Source: Bacteroidetes bacterium GWF2_33_38 (lineage in GTDB: Bacteria > Bacteroidota > Bacteroidia > Bacteroidales > GWF2-33-38). Taken from it: a DNA stretch of 64,000 nucleotides. The stretch spans positions 19,479 to 83,478 of the forward strand of contig MEOF01000047.1 in the NCBI GenBank assembly GCA_001769505.1. The letters run 5' to 3'. Numbering within the stretch: position 1 is the first letter of the stretch; the number at the start of each line of letters is the position of its first letter. Below are positions 45,092-53,752 of the stretch, in pieces. Under the pieces are notes generated by a model. It was not told the DNA's origin and ran no database searches. It saw only the letters and a list, made by a program, of their open reading frames with translations. The position numbers and the translations under genes were made by a program.

Positions 45092-46960
45092 TTATCTTTT
45101 TAAATATACTAATAACACGTTAATGTCAGATGGGGAGACTCCACTTATTCGTGATGCTTGCCCAATCGTTTTAGGCCTTGTTCTATTTAATTTTTGTCTT
45201 CCCTCTGTCGAGATTGAATTAAATATGGTATAATCAATGCTTTCTGGAATTTTTACATAGTCCAAACGCTTCAATTTATCGGCTAATTCTTGCTCTTTTT
45301 TTATGTAGCCCGAATATTTTATTTCTATTTCGGCCGACTCAAGTATTTCTTGTGATAATTCTTTATTGAAGATTATCGATTCGATATTTGAATCAATTAA
45401 AATTAAGTCAAAAATATTTATTTGAGGTCGAGATAGAATATTTATCAATTTAGTGGTTTGCTTAAGCAGAGAAGTTTGCTTATCTTCGAGTAATTTGTTG
45501 ATTTTGTCTGCCTTAATACTTGTTTCTGTTAAATAATTAACAACTTCCTTTTGCTGACTGTATTTTTCTTTCATTAAATTCAATCTACTCTCTTTTGCTA
45601 AACCAAGGTCAAAAGAAATTTGAGTAAGTCGCATGTCGGCATTATCCTGACGTAATAAAATTCTATATTCAGCTCGAGATGTAAACATTCTGTATGGTTC
45701 ATTTACGCCTTTATTTACTAAATCGTCAATTAAAACGCCGATATACGCATCATCACGATTCAAAACGAAATCGGGTTTATTATTAACTTTTTGAACAGCA
45801 TTTATTCCTGCAATAAGTCCTTGTGCGGCAGCTTCTTCATATCCTGTAGTTCCATTAATTTGACCTGCAAAATAAAGATTCGTAATTGCTTTTGTTTCTA
45901 ATGTATATTTAAGCTGGGTTGGGTCAAAATAATCGTATTCAATTGCATAACCAGGACGAAAAATTTTAACATTTTCTAGTCCAGCAATTTGTTTCATTGC
46001 TTTATATTGAACCTCAAGTGGTAAAGATGAGGAAAATCCATTTATATAGTATTCGTTTGTATTAAAACCTTCTGGTTCAAGAAATAATTGATGGCTTACT
46101 TTATCAGAAAAAGTAACGATTTTATCTTCAATGCTTGGACAATATCTTGGTCCTATTCCTTTTATTGTTCCAGTAAATAATGGTGATGAGTCAAAACCTG
46201 TTTGCAAAATTTCATGAACTTTTGTATTCGTATAGGTAATATAACAACTCATTTGCTTTTTGATACTAACCGTGTTGGGCAAAAAAGAAAATCCAGAGAT
46301 GAAATCATCTCCAAGTTGTTCGCTCACTTTTGAAAAATCAATTGTTCTTCCATCAATTCTTGCAGGAGTTCCTGTTTTCATTCGTCCTGATTTAATTCCA
46401 AAAGAATTAATCTGCTCGGTAAGATTTAACGATGTTAATTCACCTGTTCGTCCTCCGGTATATTGATTTTTTCCGATGTGAATCAATCCATTTAAAAAAG
46501 TTCCGTTAGTTAAAATTACCGTTTTTGATTTTATTTCTAATCCTGAAATCGTTTTAACTCCTATAACTTTCTCATTTTCAATAATCAATGATGAAACAAC
46601 ATCTTGCCAAAAATCAAGATTTGGGATTGCTTCAAGCAACTCTCTCCACTTAATCGAAAATAAAGCCCTATCGTTTTGTGCTCTCGGACTCCACATAGCA
46701 GGTCCCTTTGACTTATTAAGCATTCTAAATTGTATAAGAGTGGCGTCGGTTACAATTCCCAATAATCCTCCCATCGCATCTATCTCTCTAACTATCTGAC
46801 CCTTAGCTACTCCACCAATGGCTGGATTGCAAGACATTTGACCAAATTTTGTCATATCCATAGTTACCAGAAGTACGTTAGCCCCCATATTTGCCGCTGC
46901 TGCTGCTGCTTCACAGCCGGCATGACCTGCACCCACCACAATTACATCGTATTCTGTCAT
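45092..46960 (-). CDS. mnmG: tRNA uridine 5-carboxymethylaminomethyl modification enzyme MnmG (GidA)
   Basis: The 622-residue FAD protein acts with MnmE on U34 of certain tRNAs. It has N-terminal FAD motif [40 protein letters not shown] (about 43), [21 protein letters not shown] with the flavin site, [10 protein letters not shown] (about 275), and the second FAD element [20 protein letters not shown] near 367. It ends in a C-terminal helical domain with [18 protein letters not shown]. Length and motifs are complete. It follows ybeY by three bases. Confidence 0.97.
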   Translation of the reverse strand: MTEYDVIVVGAGHAGCEAAAAAANMGANVLLVTMDMTKFGQMSCNPAIGGVAKGQIVREIDAMGGLLGIVTDATLIQFRMLNKSKGPAMWSPRAQNDRALFSIKWRELLEAIPNLDFWQDVVSSLIIENEKVIGVKTISGLEIKSKTVILTNGTFLNGLIHIGKNQYTGGRTGELTSLNLTEQINSFGIKSGRMKTGTPARIDGRTIDFSKVSEQLGDDFISGFSFLPNTVSIKKQMSCYITYTNTKVHEILQTGFDSSPLFTGTIKGIGPRYCPSIEDKIVTFSDKVSHQLFLEPEGFNTNEYYINGFSSSLPLEVQYKAMKQIAGLENVKIFRPGYAIEYDYFDPTQLKYTLETKAITNLYFAGQINGTTGYEEAAAQGLIAGINAVQKVNNKPDFVLNRDDAYIGVLIDDLVNKGVNEPYRMFTSRAEYRILLRQDNADMRLTQISFDLGLAKESRLNLMKEKYSQQKEVVNYLTETSIKADKINKLLEDKQTSLLKQTTKLINILSRPQINIFDLILIDSNIESIIFNKELSQEILESAEIEIKYSGYIKKEQELADKLKRLDYVKIPESIDYTIFNSISTEGRQKLNRTRPKTIGQASRISGVSPSDINVLLVYLKR

Positions 46961-46963
46961 GTT

Positions 46964-47386
46964 TTATTGAATTTTAAAGTAATTAAGGTATTCATTCTCT
47001 TTAGCTTGCATTATCTCCTTATCAGATTTGCTTTTATCATTGTACCCAATTGTATGCAATAAACCATGAAAAGTTACTCGATAAAATTCCTCTATAAAAC
47101 GCGTATTAAATTTTTTTGAATTCGTCTTTACAGTATCAATACTGATAAATATATCTCCACTAATCTGGCTTTTGATGCTGTAATCGAAGGTAATTATATC
47201 GGTAAAATAATTGTGATTAAGATATTGTTTATTAATTTTTAAGATATACTCATCGGAACAAAATATATAATTCAAATTTTGAATCGATTTGCATTCCTTT
47301 TCGGCGATAGTTCGCAGCCAAGACTTTAGTTGATTTTTTTTGAATTTTAGGGAAGGAATATCCTCAAAAAAATATGAGATTGCCAC
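46964..47386 (-). CDS. ybeY: Endoribonuclease YbeY (rRNA maturation factor)
   Basis: The 140-residue YbeY protein has NYIFCSDEYILKINKQYLNHNYFTDIITF (about 40-68) and the zinc motif FHGLLHTIGYND (about 110). The canonical form is HGxLHLxGYDH. Here the last His position carries Asp, as in other Bacteroidota members as far as I recall. It acts on 16S rRNA processing and ribosome quality control. It lies in the same run as mnmG. Confidence 0.93.
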   Translation of the reverse strand: MAISYFFEDIPSLKFKKNQLKSWLRTIAEKECKSIQNLNYIFCSDEYILKINKQYLNHNYFTDIITFDYSIKSQISGDIFISIDTVKTNSKKFNTRFIEEFYRVTFHGLLHTIGYNDKSKSDKEIMQAKENEYLNYFKIQ

Positions 47387-47393
47387 GTTACGC

Positions 47394-47828
47394 CTACTTT
47401 AAATTGAATTTAAGAATGGTTGTTGAACCATTGTTCTTAAACGAAACTTCATCAGCTAAATTATTCATAAGAAAGATGCCTCGACCGTGAGGTTTTTCGA
47501 TATTTTCGGGTAAAGTGGGGTCAGGAACATTCGTAAAATCAAAGCCAGGACCTTCATCTTGAACTGTAAATTCCAAGACTCTGCTTTCAATTGATATATC
47601 TATATTAACTTTCTTTTTCGCATCAAGTTTATTGCCATGCAAGATTGCATTGCTAACAACCTCTATTACAGAGACTAGTACATTTCCATATACTTCTGAA
47701 CTTAAACTATAATCTGCTGAAATATCATCTATTAATTTTTCGATAATAGATATATTTTCAATTTTTGAGTCGATTGTAATTTTCTTATTCATCACCATTG
47801 CTCTTATTTCGTTGTTATTACTCATCAT
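47394..47828 (-). CDS. RsbW-like ATP-binding protein (anti-sigma factor or serine kinase)
   Basis: The 144-residue GHKL-fold ATPase has N-box VIEVVSNAILHGNKLDAKK (about 54), G1 box VQDEGPGFDFTNVPDPTLPEN, and the G2 loop HGRGIFLMNNLADEVSF (about 115). It is the size and type of anti-sigma-factor serine kinases of the partner-switching systems. No sigma factor or antagonist is beside it, though a SpoIIE-type phosphatase is encoded 6 kb away. Its start overlaps the 3' end of the DUF4175 gene by 11 bases. Alternative starts at codons 2 and 11 are possible. Confidence 0.87.
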   Translation of the reverse strand: MMSNNNEIRAMVMNKKITIDSKIENISIIEKLIDDISADYSLSSEVYGNVLVSVIEVVSNAILHGNKLDAKKKVNIDISIESRVLEFTVQDEGPGFDFTNVPDPTLPENIEKPHGRGIFLMNNLADEVSFKNNGSTTILKFNLK

Positions 47829-50800
47829 TTAAATTACCAATATATTGTTGATATTTATCCTGATAATACTTGTTTAATTCAATTTGCGAAGAATTTAGCA
47901 AGTCATTAAACTTCAAATTTAAACTATTATACTGAAAAAATTGACTTGGGTTGCTAATTTTTTCATTTTTACCTTCTTTTGATTCTCTTTTTTTGTCAAT
48001 TTCTCTTTCGTACTCAGAATTTTCGGCTTCGAGCAATCTTGTCAAAATTTGCTCTTGACGTTTCAATAGCTGCGGCGAGATATTTTTATTTACCAAATCG
48101 CGTTGATTTTGTTCGTTTAGCTTTGATATTTCATCAAGTTTCTTGGCTGCATCGGGGCTAATTCCAGATTTTGATTTCATATCATTAAGCATTTTGGAAA
48201 ATTTTTCTTGCTCCGATAACATTTTTCCAATTTGCTTATTCAACGCATTTTTATCCATTTTATTTCCTTGTCCTTGACCTTTTTTCATTTGCTCAATCAT
48301 TTGCTCCAACTGAGTTTTTAGCGATTGCTGACTCTGTTTCATTCCGGGCATTTGACCAGGTTTTGGCTTTGAGCATTGACCGCTTCCTTGCATTTGCTGT
48401 TGAGCTTGTTGTTGCATTTGTTTCAATACTTCAGATAATAACAAGGCAAGATTATTTGCCGATGTCATTACATATTGCTGCTGGGTTGCCGATTCATTTT
48501 TTCGATTTTCTTCAAGACTTGTGTTTGTTTTATTTAGATTCATTTCGATTGCCAACACTTCTTTGTTTATGACCGCACTTATTTGCGGAGTTCGCATTGC
48601 TAGGGCATTTAATGAATCTTTTATGATTTCAAAATTATCAGAAATTCTTAATTGCGATGTAATAATTTCTTTATATTTCGGATCTTTAAAACTTATGTTA
48701 TTCAGTTTCGACATCAGAGCTTCTTGTTCAAAAGAAAAAGTAATTAAATTATCGATAATTTGTCGCAAATCGTCCATATTTTCAGATTGTTGCTGCGACT
48801 GATTTTGTTGCATCATATTTTGCATCTGCTGTGCTAAATCTTCCATTTTTTGAGACGATTGTTGCTGATTTTTCGATGCTTTGCTATTTTTACTATTGCT
48901 CAAATTTTCTTGACTTTCTTGCATTTCGTTTTTTATCTCGTTGAATTGTTCTTCAAACGATTTTAAATCGCTAGGTTGGTCAAGTTCCTGATTTTCTTTT
49001 TGAATTTCTTTGTAATCTTCTTCGATTTTTTTCAATTCATCATTCAACTCTTTTTGGTCTTCGGCAAGTTTTTCGGTTTCTTCTTTCGATTTTGCTTTTT
49101 CAGTTTCTTCGGCTAATTTTTTTTGTTCATCAGATAATTTTTTTAAATCATCAATCTTATTTTGAATTTTTTGTTCTTGCTCCATTTTTTTGAGCATTTC
49201 GAGATCTCTCTCTAATTGTTTTGATAAATCTTCGTATGACATTTTCATGTCTTCACTTAATTCGTTAAACTTCTCCTTATCAAACTCTTCCATTAATTTA
49301 TTGAATTCTTCAAGAAGTTGTTTCATTTCGTCGGTCATGATATTTTCGAGCAAATCTTGAATTTGTTGTTGCTTTTCAATCATGGCTTGTTCTTGTTCGC
49401 TGAGCGAATTGCTAAGTTGGTTTTTTAGTTGATTATCTTGATTTACTTGATTCAAAAGTTTCATTAAGTCTTCTTGCTTTTTGGCAATTTCTTCAACCTT
49501 ACGATTCTTTTCCCATTCGGTTAAGTTCTTGTTTATGAGCTGTTCGCGAAGTTTGTTTATATCGTTTTGAATATCTTTTGCCAATTTCTGACTTTCCAAA
49601 ATTTTGGATTCTACATTTTTCGAAGCTTCTTCTTCTATTTTGCGTATTTCGTCAACCGACGGAACATTAAACTCAAACATGTTCGATTTCGACGATTTGT
49701 TTCCGTTTACTTGATCATTGTCCCAAATTTCGAAATAATATTCAACAGCTGAATGTTTATCATCGGTTTCGACTTTCGAAAAATCGAATGCATAATAAAA
49801 TTCTTGCGAAGCAATATTTGTATTAATCGAAATTTTTATTTTTTCGATTTTTTCTGAAATCGGGTTTTTATATACAAAATTTAAAACCGACAAGCCATAA
49901 TCGTCGTTTACGAATCCCTTGAAATACATAACTTTGCGATTTATCGAATCGTTTACACCCAAGGCTTTTATAGTAGGAAACAAATCGGGAATAACATTCA
50001 CCGTGTATCGTAAAATTGACTCATTTTTAAAAAATCCGTTCGAGGCTACAATTTCGTAATTTACCGATTGCATTAATTTTTTTTCGATTGAAAATTGTTT
50101 TGAATCTTTATTGGCATTGAATTTTACCGAATCGTTAAAAATTATTTTCACATCGTCGATATCGTTAGTATTAAAAGTCCATTTTAATTTTGTTCCACAT
50201 GGAACAACTATATCGCCTGTATTTTTATAAACCTTATTTTCTTCTTTTGTATATTCTGGAATATCGGCTTCGATTTTAAAATCGAGTATTATGGGTGGCG
50301 ACAATATTTCAATTTTGTAATCTTGCGACATCACATCGTTTGATGTAAAATTGAACGAAACCGGATTGTTTATGCTTTTAAACGTGTACGAATATTCGAT
50401 ATTAGAAATTTTTTCCATAAAGAAGTTATTACCTTTATAGCTTATCGAAACATTGTTAGGAATTGTATTTCCTTCGAGTTTTACGTTCAGCTTAAAATCG
50501 TTTCCTCTGCGAACTTTCAGCGAATCGTTTAGCACAATAAATTTAAATGGAGCTTCTTTTTCGTAATAGGTATTGTAATTAATCAATCGCTGGCTTCCTT
50601 CGGTAAAAATAGGAGGAAAAACAATATAAATCAATATGATAAATAGTAGTGAAAGCGTAAAATATCGAAAATATTTATAATTGTTCTTTGCATTTATTGC
50701 CGATACAAAAGGTACTGGTTTTAGCTCGGTTATTTTTTGGTCGATACTAGCTTGAATCAATTCTGCTGAGAAATAATTGTTGTTTTCGATGAGTGCTAAT

Positions 50801-51141
50801 TCCAAAACATTGTGCAATTTATCTTTGATTTCGGTAAAATGGTTCGATATAATTTCAGATGCCTGAACATGATTTATTCTGTTTCCAATATTATATAATT
50901 TTAAAATCGGGATTAAAATGTATTTGTAAAAAACAAGCAAAAAAACTGCTAATAAACCATAAAAAATTAGGGTACGAATGGAGCTCGAAAAATGTCCAAA
51001 ATACTCGGCAAAAGAAAAAAACAAATAGCTTAATAAATAAATCGTTAACGAAAATATCACACCACGAATCAATTGATTTTTGTAGTATTTCTTTATAAAA
51101 GAATCTAACTTATTGATTAGTATGTTGTATTCGTTTGTCAT
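47818..51141 (-). CDS. DUF4175-family large membrane protein
   Basis: The 1107-residue protein has two N-terminal helices (about 23-45 and 55-78) and a third at about 156-176. It carries a beta-rich domain (about 180-500), then a very long Gln/Glu/Lys-rich coiled coil (about 500-1060) with low-complexity stretches near 800 and 940. This matches the DUF4175 proteins found in Bacteroidota. The coiled coil suggests an elongated cytoplasmic or periplasmic scaffold. The function is not known. Its 5' end is duplicated at 61808-62150. A TGTTCCACATGGAACA near-palindrome at 50191-50206 resembles parS. Confidence 0.85.
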   Translation of the reverse strand: MTNEYNILINKLDSFIKKYYKNQLIRGVIFSLTIYLLSYLFFSFAEYFGHFSSSIRTLIFYGLLAVFLLVFYKYILIPILKLYNIGNRINHVQASEIISNHFTEIKDKLHNVLELALIENNNYFSAELIQASIDQKITELKPVPFVSAINAKNNYKYFRYFTLSLLFIILIYIVFPPIFTEGSQRLINYNTYYEKEAPFKFIVLNDSLKVRRGNDFKLNVKLEGNTIPNNVSISYKGNNFFMEKISNIEYSYTFKSINNPVSFNFTSNDVMSQDYKIEILSPPIILDFKIEADIPEYTKEENKVYKNTGDIVVPCGTKLKWTFNTNDIDDVKIIFNDSVKFNANKDSKQFSIEKKLMQSVNYEIVASNGFFKNESILRYTVNVIPDLFPTIKALGVNDSINRKVMYFKGFVNDDYGLSVLNFVYKNPISEKIEKIKISINTNIASQEFYYAFDFSKVETDDKHSAVEYYFEIWDNDQVNGNKSSKSNMFEFNVPSVDEIRKIEEEASKNVESKILESQKLAKDIQNDINKLREQLINKNLTEWEKNRKVEEIAKKQEDLMKLLNQVNQDNQLKNQLSNSLSEQEQAMIEKQQQIQDLLENIMTDEMKQLLEEFNKLMEEFDKEKFNELSEDMKMSYEDLSKQLERDLEMLKKMEQEQKIQNKIDDLKKLSDEQKKLAEETEKAKSKEETEKLAEDQKELNDELKKIEEDYKEIQKENQELDQPSDLKSFEEQFNEIKNEMQESQENLSNSKNSKASKNQQQSSQKMEDLAQQMQNMMQQNQSQQQSENMDDLRQIIDNLITFSFEQEALMSKLNNISFKDPKYKEIITSQLRISDNFEIIKDSLNALAMRTPQISAVINKEVLAIEMNLNKTNTSLEENRKNESATQQQYVMTSANNLALLLSEVLKQMQQQAQQQMQGSGQCSKPKPGQMPGMKQSQQSLKTQLEQMIEQMKKGQGQGNKMDKNALNKQIGKMLSEQEKFSKMLNDMKSKSGISPDAAKKLDEISKLNEQNQRDLVNKNISPQLLKRQEQILTRLLEAENSEYEREIDKKRESKEGKNEKISNPSQFFQYNSLNLKFNDLLNSSQIELNKYYQDKYQQYIGNLNDE

Positions 51142-51359
51142 TATTTTTTCAATACAATAGTATAAATTCCCCCTTAAAAACCATCTATTTGTAAATCAAC
51201 AACGAGAATTACAAATGTATTATTTTTCTTTGAATCTTTTTTGAAGTCGTTTTTAAATTACTCGAACTATAAAAGTATTAGAACTTAGTTCATTTTGAGG
51301 GAATAAAAAAAGAAAGAAAACCTTTTTTCAATATCGATTTATTAAGGCACAGTAGATTT

Positions 51360-51836
51360 TCATTTAAGAATACTGTCTGCAATTTTATATAGCAAATCTT
51401 GTTCAAAACCTCTGCTATATCCGTATCTTATTAGTTTCGATTTAATCTCGTACGTCGTATTATTTTTTATGGATTTAAGTTTTGCTTTGAGCAATTCGGT
51501 CGCCGTTTTAAAGTATTCGTCTTCTGAAATTATTTCAAGTCCGTTTTCAATATCTGCTTCGGAAATATGTTTGTTTCGCAACTCAAATCGAATCTTAGTT
51601 TTTCCCCATTTGTTAAATTTGAATTTGTCGTTTACAAAAGCTTTTGAGTAGCGACTTTCGTCAATAAAATTTTCGGATACAAGTTTTTCGATAATTTTTT
51701 CAATAATATCTTCAGCAACTTTCCAATTTAAAAGTTTTGTATAAATATCGTGTTTGCATTTTTCCTGAGTACTGCAAATCTTCATCATTTTTTGCAGAGC
51801 TGATTTGTAATTATACTGATTTACAATATCTTCCAT
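51360..51836 (-). CDS. recX: Regulatory protein RecX
   Basis: RecX binds RecA and blocks filament growth. The 158-residue protein shows the family's three tandem three-helix repeats: ALQKMMKICSTQEKCKHDIY, LVSENFIDESRYSKAFVNDKF, KWGKTKIRFELRNKHISEAD, and a last repeat ending KLIRYGYSRGFEQDLLYKI. recA was not seen nearby. It starts three bases after the prmC stop in the same direction. Confidence 0.9.
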   Translation of the reverse strand: MEDIVNQYNYKSALQKMMKICSTQEKCKHDIYTKLLNWKVAEDIIEKIIEKLVSENFIDESRYSKAFVNDKFKFNKWGKTKIRFELRNKHISEADIENGLEIISEDEYFKTATELLKAKLKSIKNNTTYEIKSKLIRYGYSRGFEQDLLYKIADSILK

Positions 51837-51839
51837 CGC

Positions 51840-52685
51840 TTATTTTTGTGCTTTTACAAAACGATTTTTACCATTTATGTCAATCACTATTTCAACATTT
51901 CGAAACAATTTATTTTCAAGCATATCTTTGGTTTCGTTTCCATATTTTTCGTTTATTTCGAAATATATTTTCCCGTTCGCTTTTAGGTATTGCTGTGCAA
52001 AATCGGCGATTCGATGGTAAAAAATCAAAGGTTTTTCGTCAGAAATAAAAAGAGCAAGATGAGGTTCGTAGTTTAAAACATTTTTTTGCATCATCTGTTT
52101 TTCGCTCATACCAACATATGGCGGATTGGTCACAATAATATCAAACTCAGGAAAAATGTGTTGTTCGAAATTTAGAATATCAACTTGTTTAAATTCAACA
52201 CATACATTATTTAACGAAGCATTTTTCTTTGCCGTTTCAATCGCTTCGGTCGAAATATCGTAAGCAAAAACAATTGATTTATTTATATTTTTGACAAGCG
52301 AAATAGCTATACAACCACTTCCGGTTCCAATATCTAAAATATTAACATTTTGATGCTTATTTTCTCTAATAACAAGTTCTACAAGTTCTTCGGTTTCGGG
52401 GCGGGGAATCAGCACTGACTGATTAACTAAAAAGTTCAATCCATAAAATTCAGCATTGCCAATTATATATTGAATTGGACGATGTTTTTTTAAGTCAAAA
52501 ACAAAATCCTGAATTTTTTCATCAATTTCATTCGATAAAACTTCGTTTTGTTTGGTATGAATGTCTATTTTTGAATATTTTAGCAAATGTTCGAATATGA
52601 TATAAACGAAACTTTCTATTTCGGTTTTTGGATAAATACCTGAAAGTTCAGATTTTAGCTTTTTGATAGTTTCAATTATCGTCAT
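51840..52685 (-). CDS. prmC: Peptide chain release factor N5-glutamine methyltransferase
   Basis: PrmC methylates the GGQ glutamine of release factors. The 281-residue protein has a helical N-terminal domain and RPIQYIIGNAEFYGLNFLV. The SAM motif is VNILDIGTGSGCIAISLVKN (about 114), and the catalytic motif is FDIIVTNPPYVGMSEK (about 185) with NPPY. It is divergent from ribD, with 20 bases between the two starts. Confidence 0.96.
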   Translation of the reverse strand: MTIIETIKKLKSELSGIYPKTEIESFVYIIFEHLLKYSKIDIHTKQNEVLSNEIDEKIQDFVFDLKKHRPIQYIIGNAEFYGLNFLVNQSVLIPRPETEELVELVIRENKHQNVNILDIGTGSGCIAISLVKNINKSIVFAYDISTEAIETAKKNASLNNVCVEFKQVDILNFEQHIFPEFDIIVTNPPYVGMSEKQMMQKNVLNYEPHLALFISDEKPLIFYHRIADFAQQYLKANGKIYFEINEKYGNETKDMLENKLFRNVEIVIDINGKNRFVKAQK

Positions 52686-52705
52686 ATTTCAAAAGTACAA
52701 AAAGA

Positions 52706-53752
52706 ATGAATGATTACGAAAAATATATAAAAAGATGTTTGGAACTTGCTCAATTTGGTGCAGGAAACACCTCTCCAAATCCGATGGTTGGATCCGTAAT
52801 TGTTCATCATGATAAAATAATTGGAGAAGGCTGGCATCAAAAGGCAGGAGAACCGCATGCCGAAGTAAATGCAATTAACTCGGTTAAAGATAAAAGCTTG
52901 CTCAAAGAATCAACATTATACGTGAGTCTAGAGCCGTGTTCGCATTATGGGAAAACACCGCCTTGTGCCGATTTAATAGTTAGTTATAACATTCCTAAGG
53001 TTGTAATTTGCAACATCGACCCTCACGAAAAAGTTGCAGGAAAAGGTATTCATAGAATGAAAAATGCCGGAATTGAAATTGTTTCGGGTATTTTAGAAAA
53101 TGAAGGCGAAGAACTAAATAAACGTTTTTTTACTTTTCATCGTAAAAAGCGACCATATATAATTCTAAAATGGGCTCAAACCATTGATGGATTGATTGAT
53201 TCAGATAATAAATCGGGCAAAGGAGAATGGATTAGCAATCAATATTCGAAAGTCTTAGTTCATAAATGGAGAAGTGAAGAAGATGCGATTATGATTGGTA
53301 CAAATACGGCGATGAAAGATAATCCAATGCTAAATGTGAGAGAATGGAACGGAAAAAATCCAATTCGAATTGTGCTGGACAAAACATTACGACTACCTAA
53401 AAATCTTAATGTTTTCGACTCTTCGATAGAAACCATTGTTTTTACCGAAAAGGAGAATCCCGATTCAAAGAATCTTAGATACATTAAAATTAAATTTGAT
53501 AATAATTTATTAAATAATATTTTACATAATTTAGTTGAATTAAATATTCAATCTATTTTTGTAGAAGGAGGCGGAATGCTTTTTTCTTTATTTTTGAAAA
53601 ATAATATTTGGGATGAAGCCCGGATTATTATAGGAGATAAAAAGTTTCGTGGAGGAGTTAAAGCTCCTATGATTGACCCAAAATATTTGGTCGATGAAAA
53701 AATGATTATTAACGACAAAATTTTGTTTTTAAAAAACGATTATCTTGACTAA
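52706..53752 (+). CDS. ribD: Riboflavin biosynthesis deaminase/reductase RibD
   Basis: The 348-residue bifunctional enzyme performs the second and third steps of riboflavin synthesis. The N-terminal deaminase has PHAEVNAINSVKD (zinc His and Glu) and LEPCSHYGKTPPCADLIV (two Cys). The C-terminal reductase (about 145-348) has KWAQTIDGLID, the NADPH site MIGTNTAMKDNPMLNVR, and a late IFVEGGGMLFS. Length and domains are complete. The next gene begins inside its last codons. Confidence 0.97.
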   Translation: MNDYEKYIKRCLELAQFGAGNTSPNPMVGSVIVHHDKIIGEGWHQKAGEPHAEVNAINSVKDKSLLKESTLYVSLEPCSHYGKTPPCADLIVSYNIPKVVICNIDPHEKVAGKGIHRMKNAGIEIVSGILENEGEELNKRFFTFHRKKRPYIILKWAQTIDGLIDSDNKSGKGEWISNQYSKVLVHKWRSEEDAIMIGTNTAMKDNPMLNVREWNGKNPIRIVLDKTLRLPKNLNVFDSSIETIVFTEKENPDSKNLRYIKIKFDNNLLNNILHNLVELNIQSIFVEGGGMLFSLFLKNNIWDEARIIIGDKKFRGGVKAPMIDPKYLVDEKMIINDKILFLKNDYLD

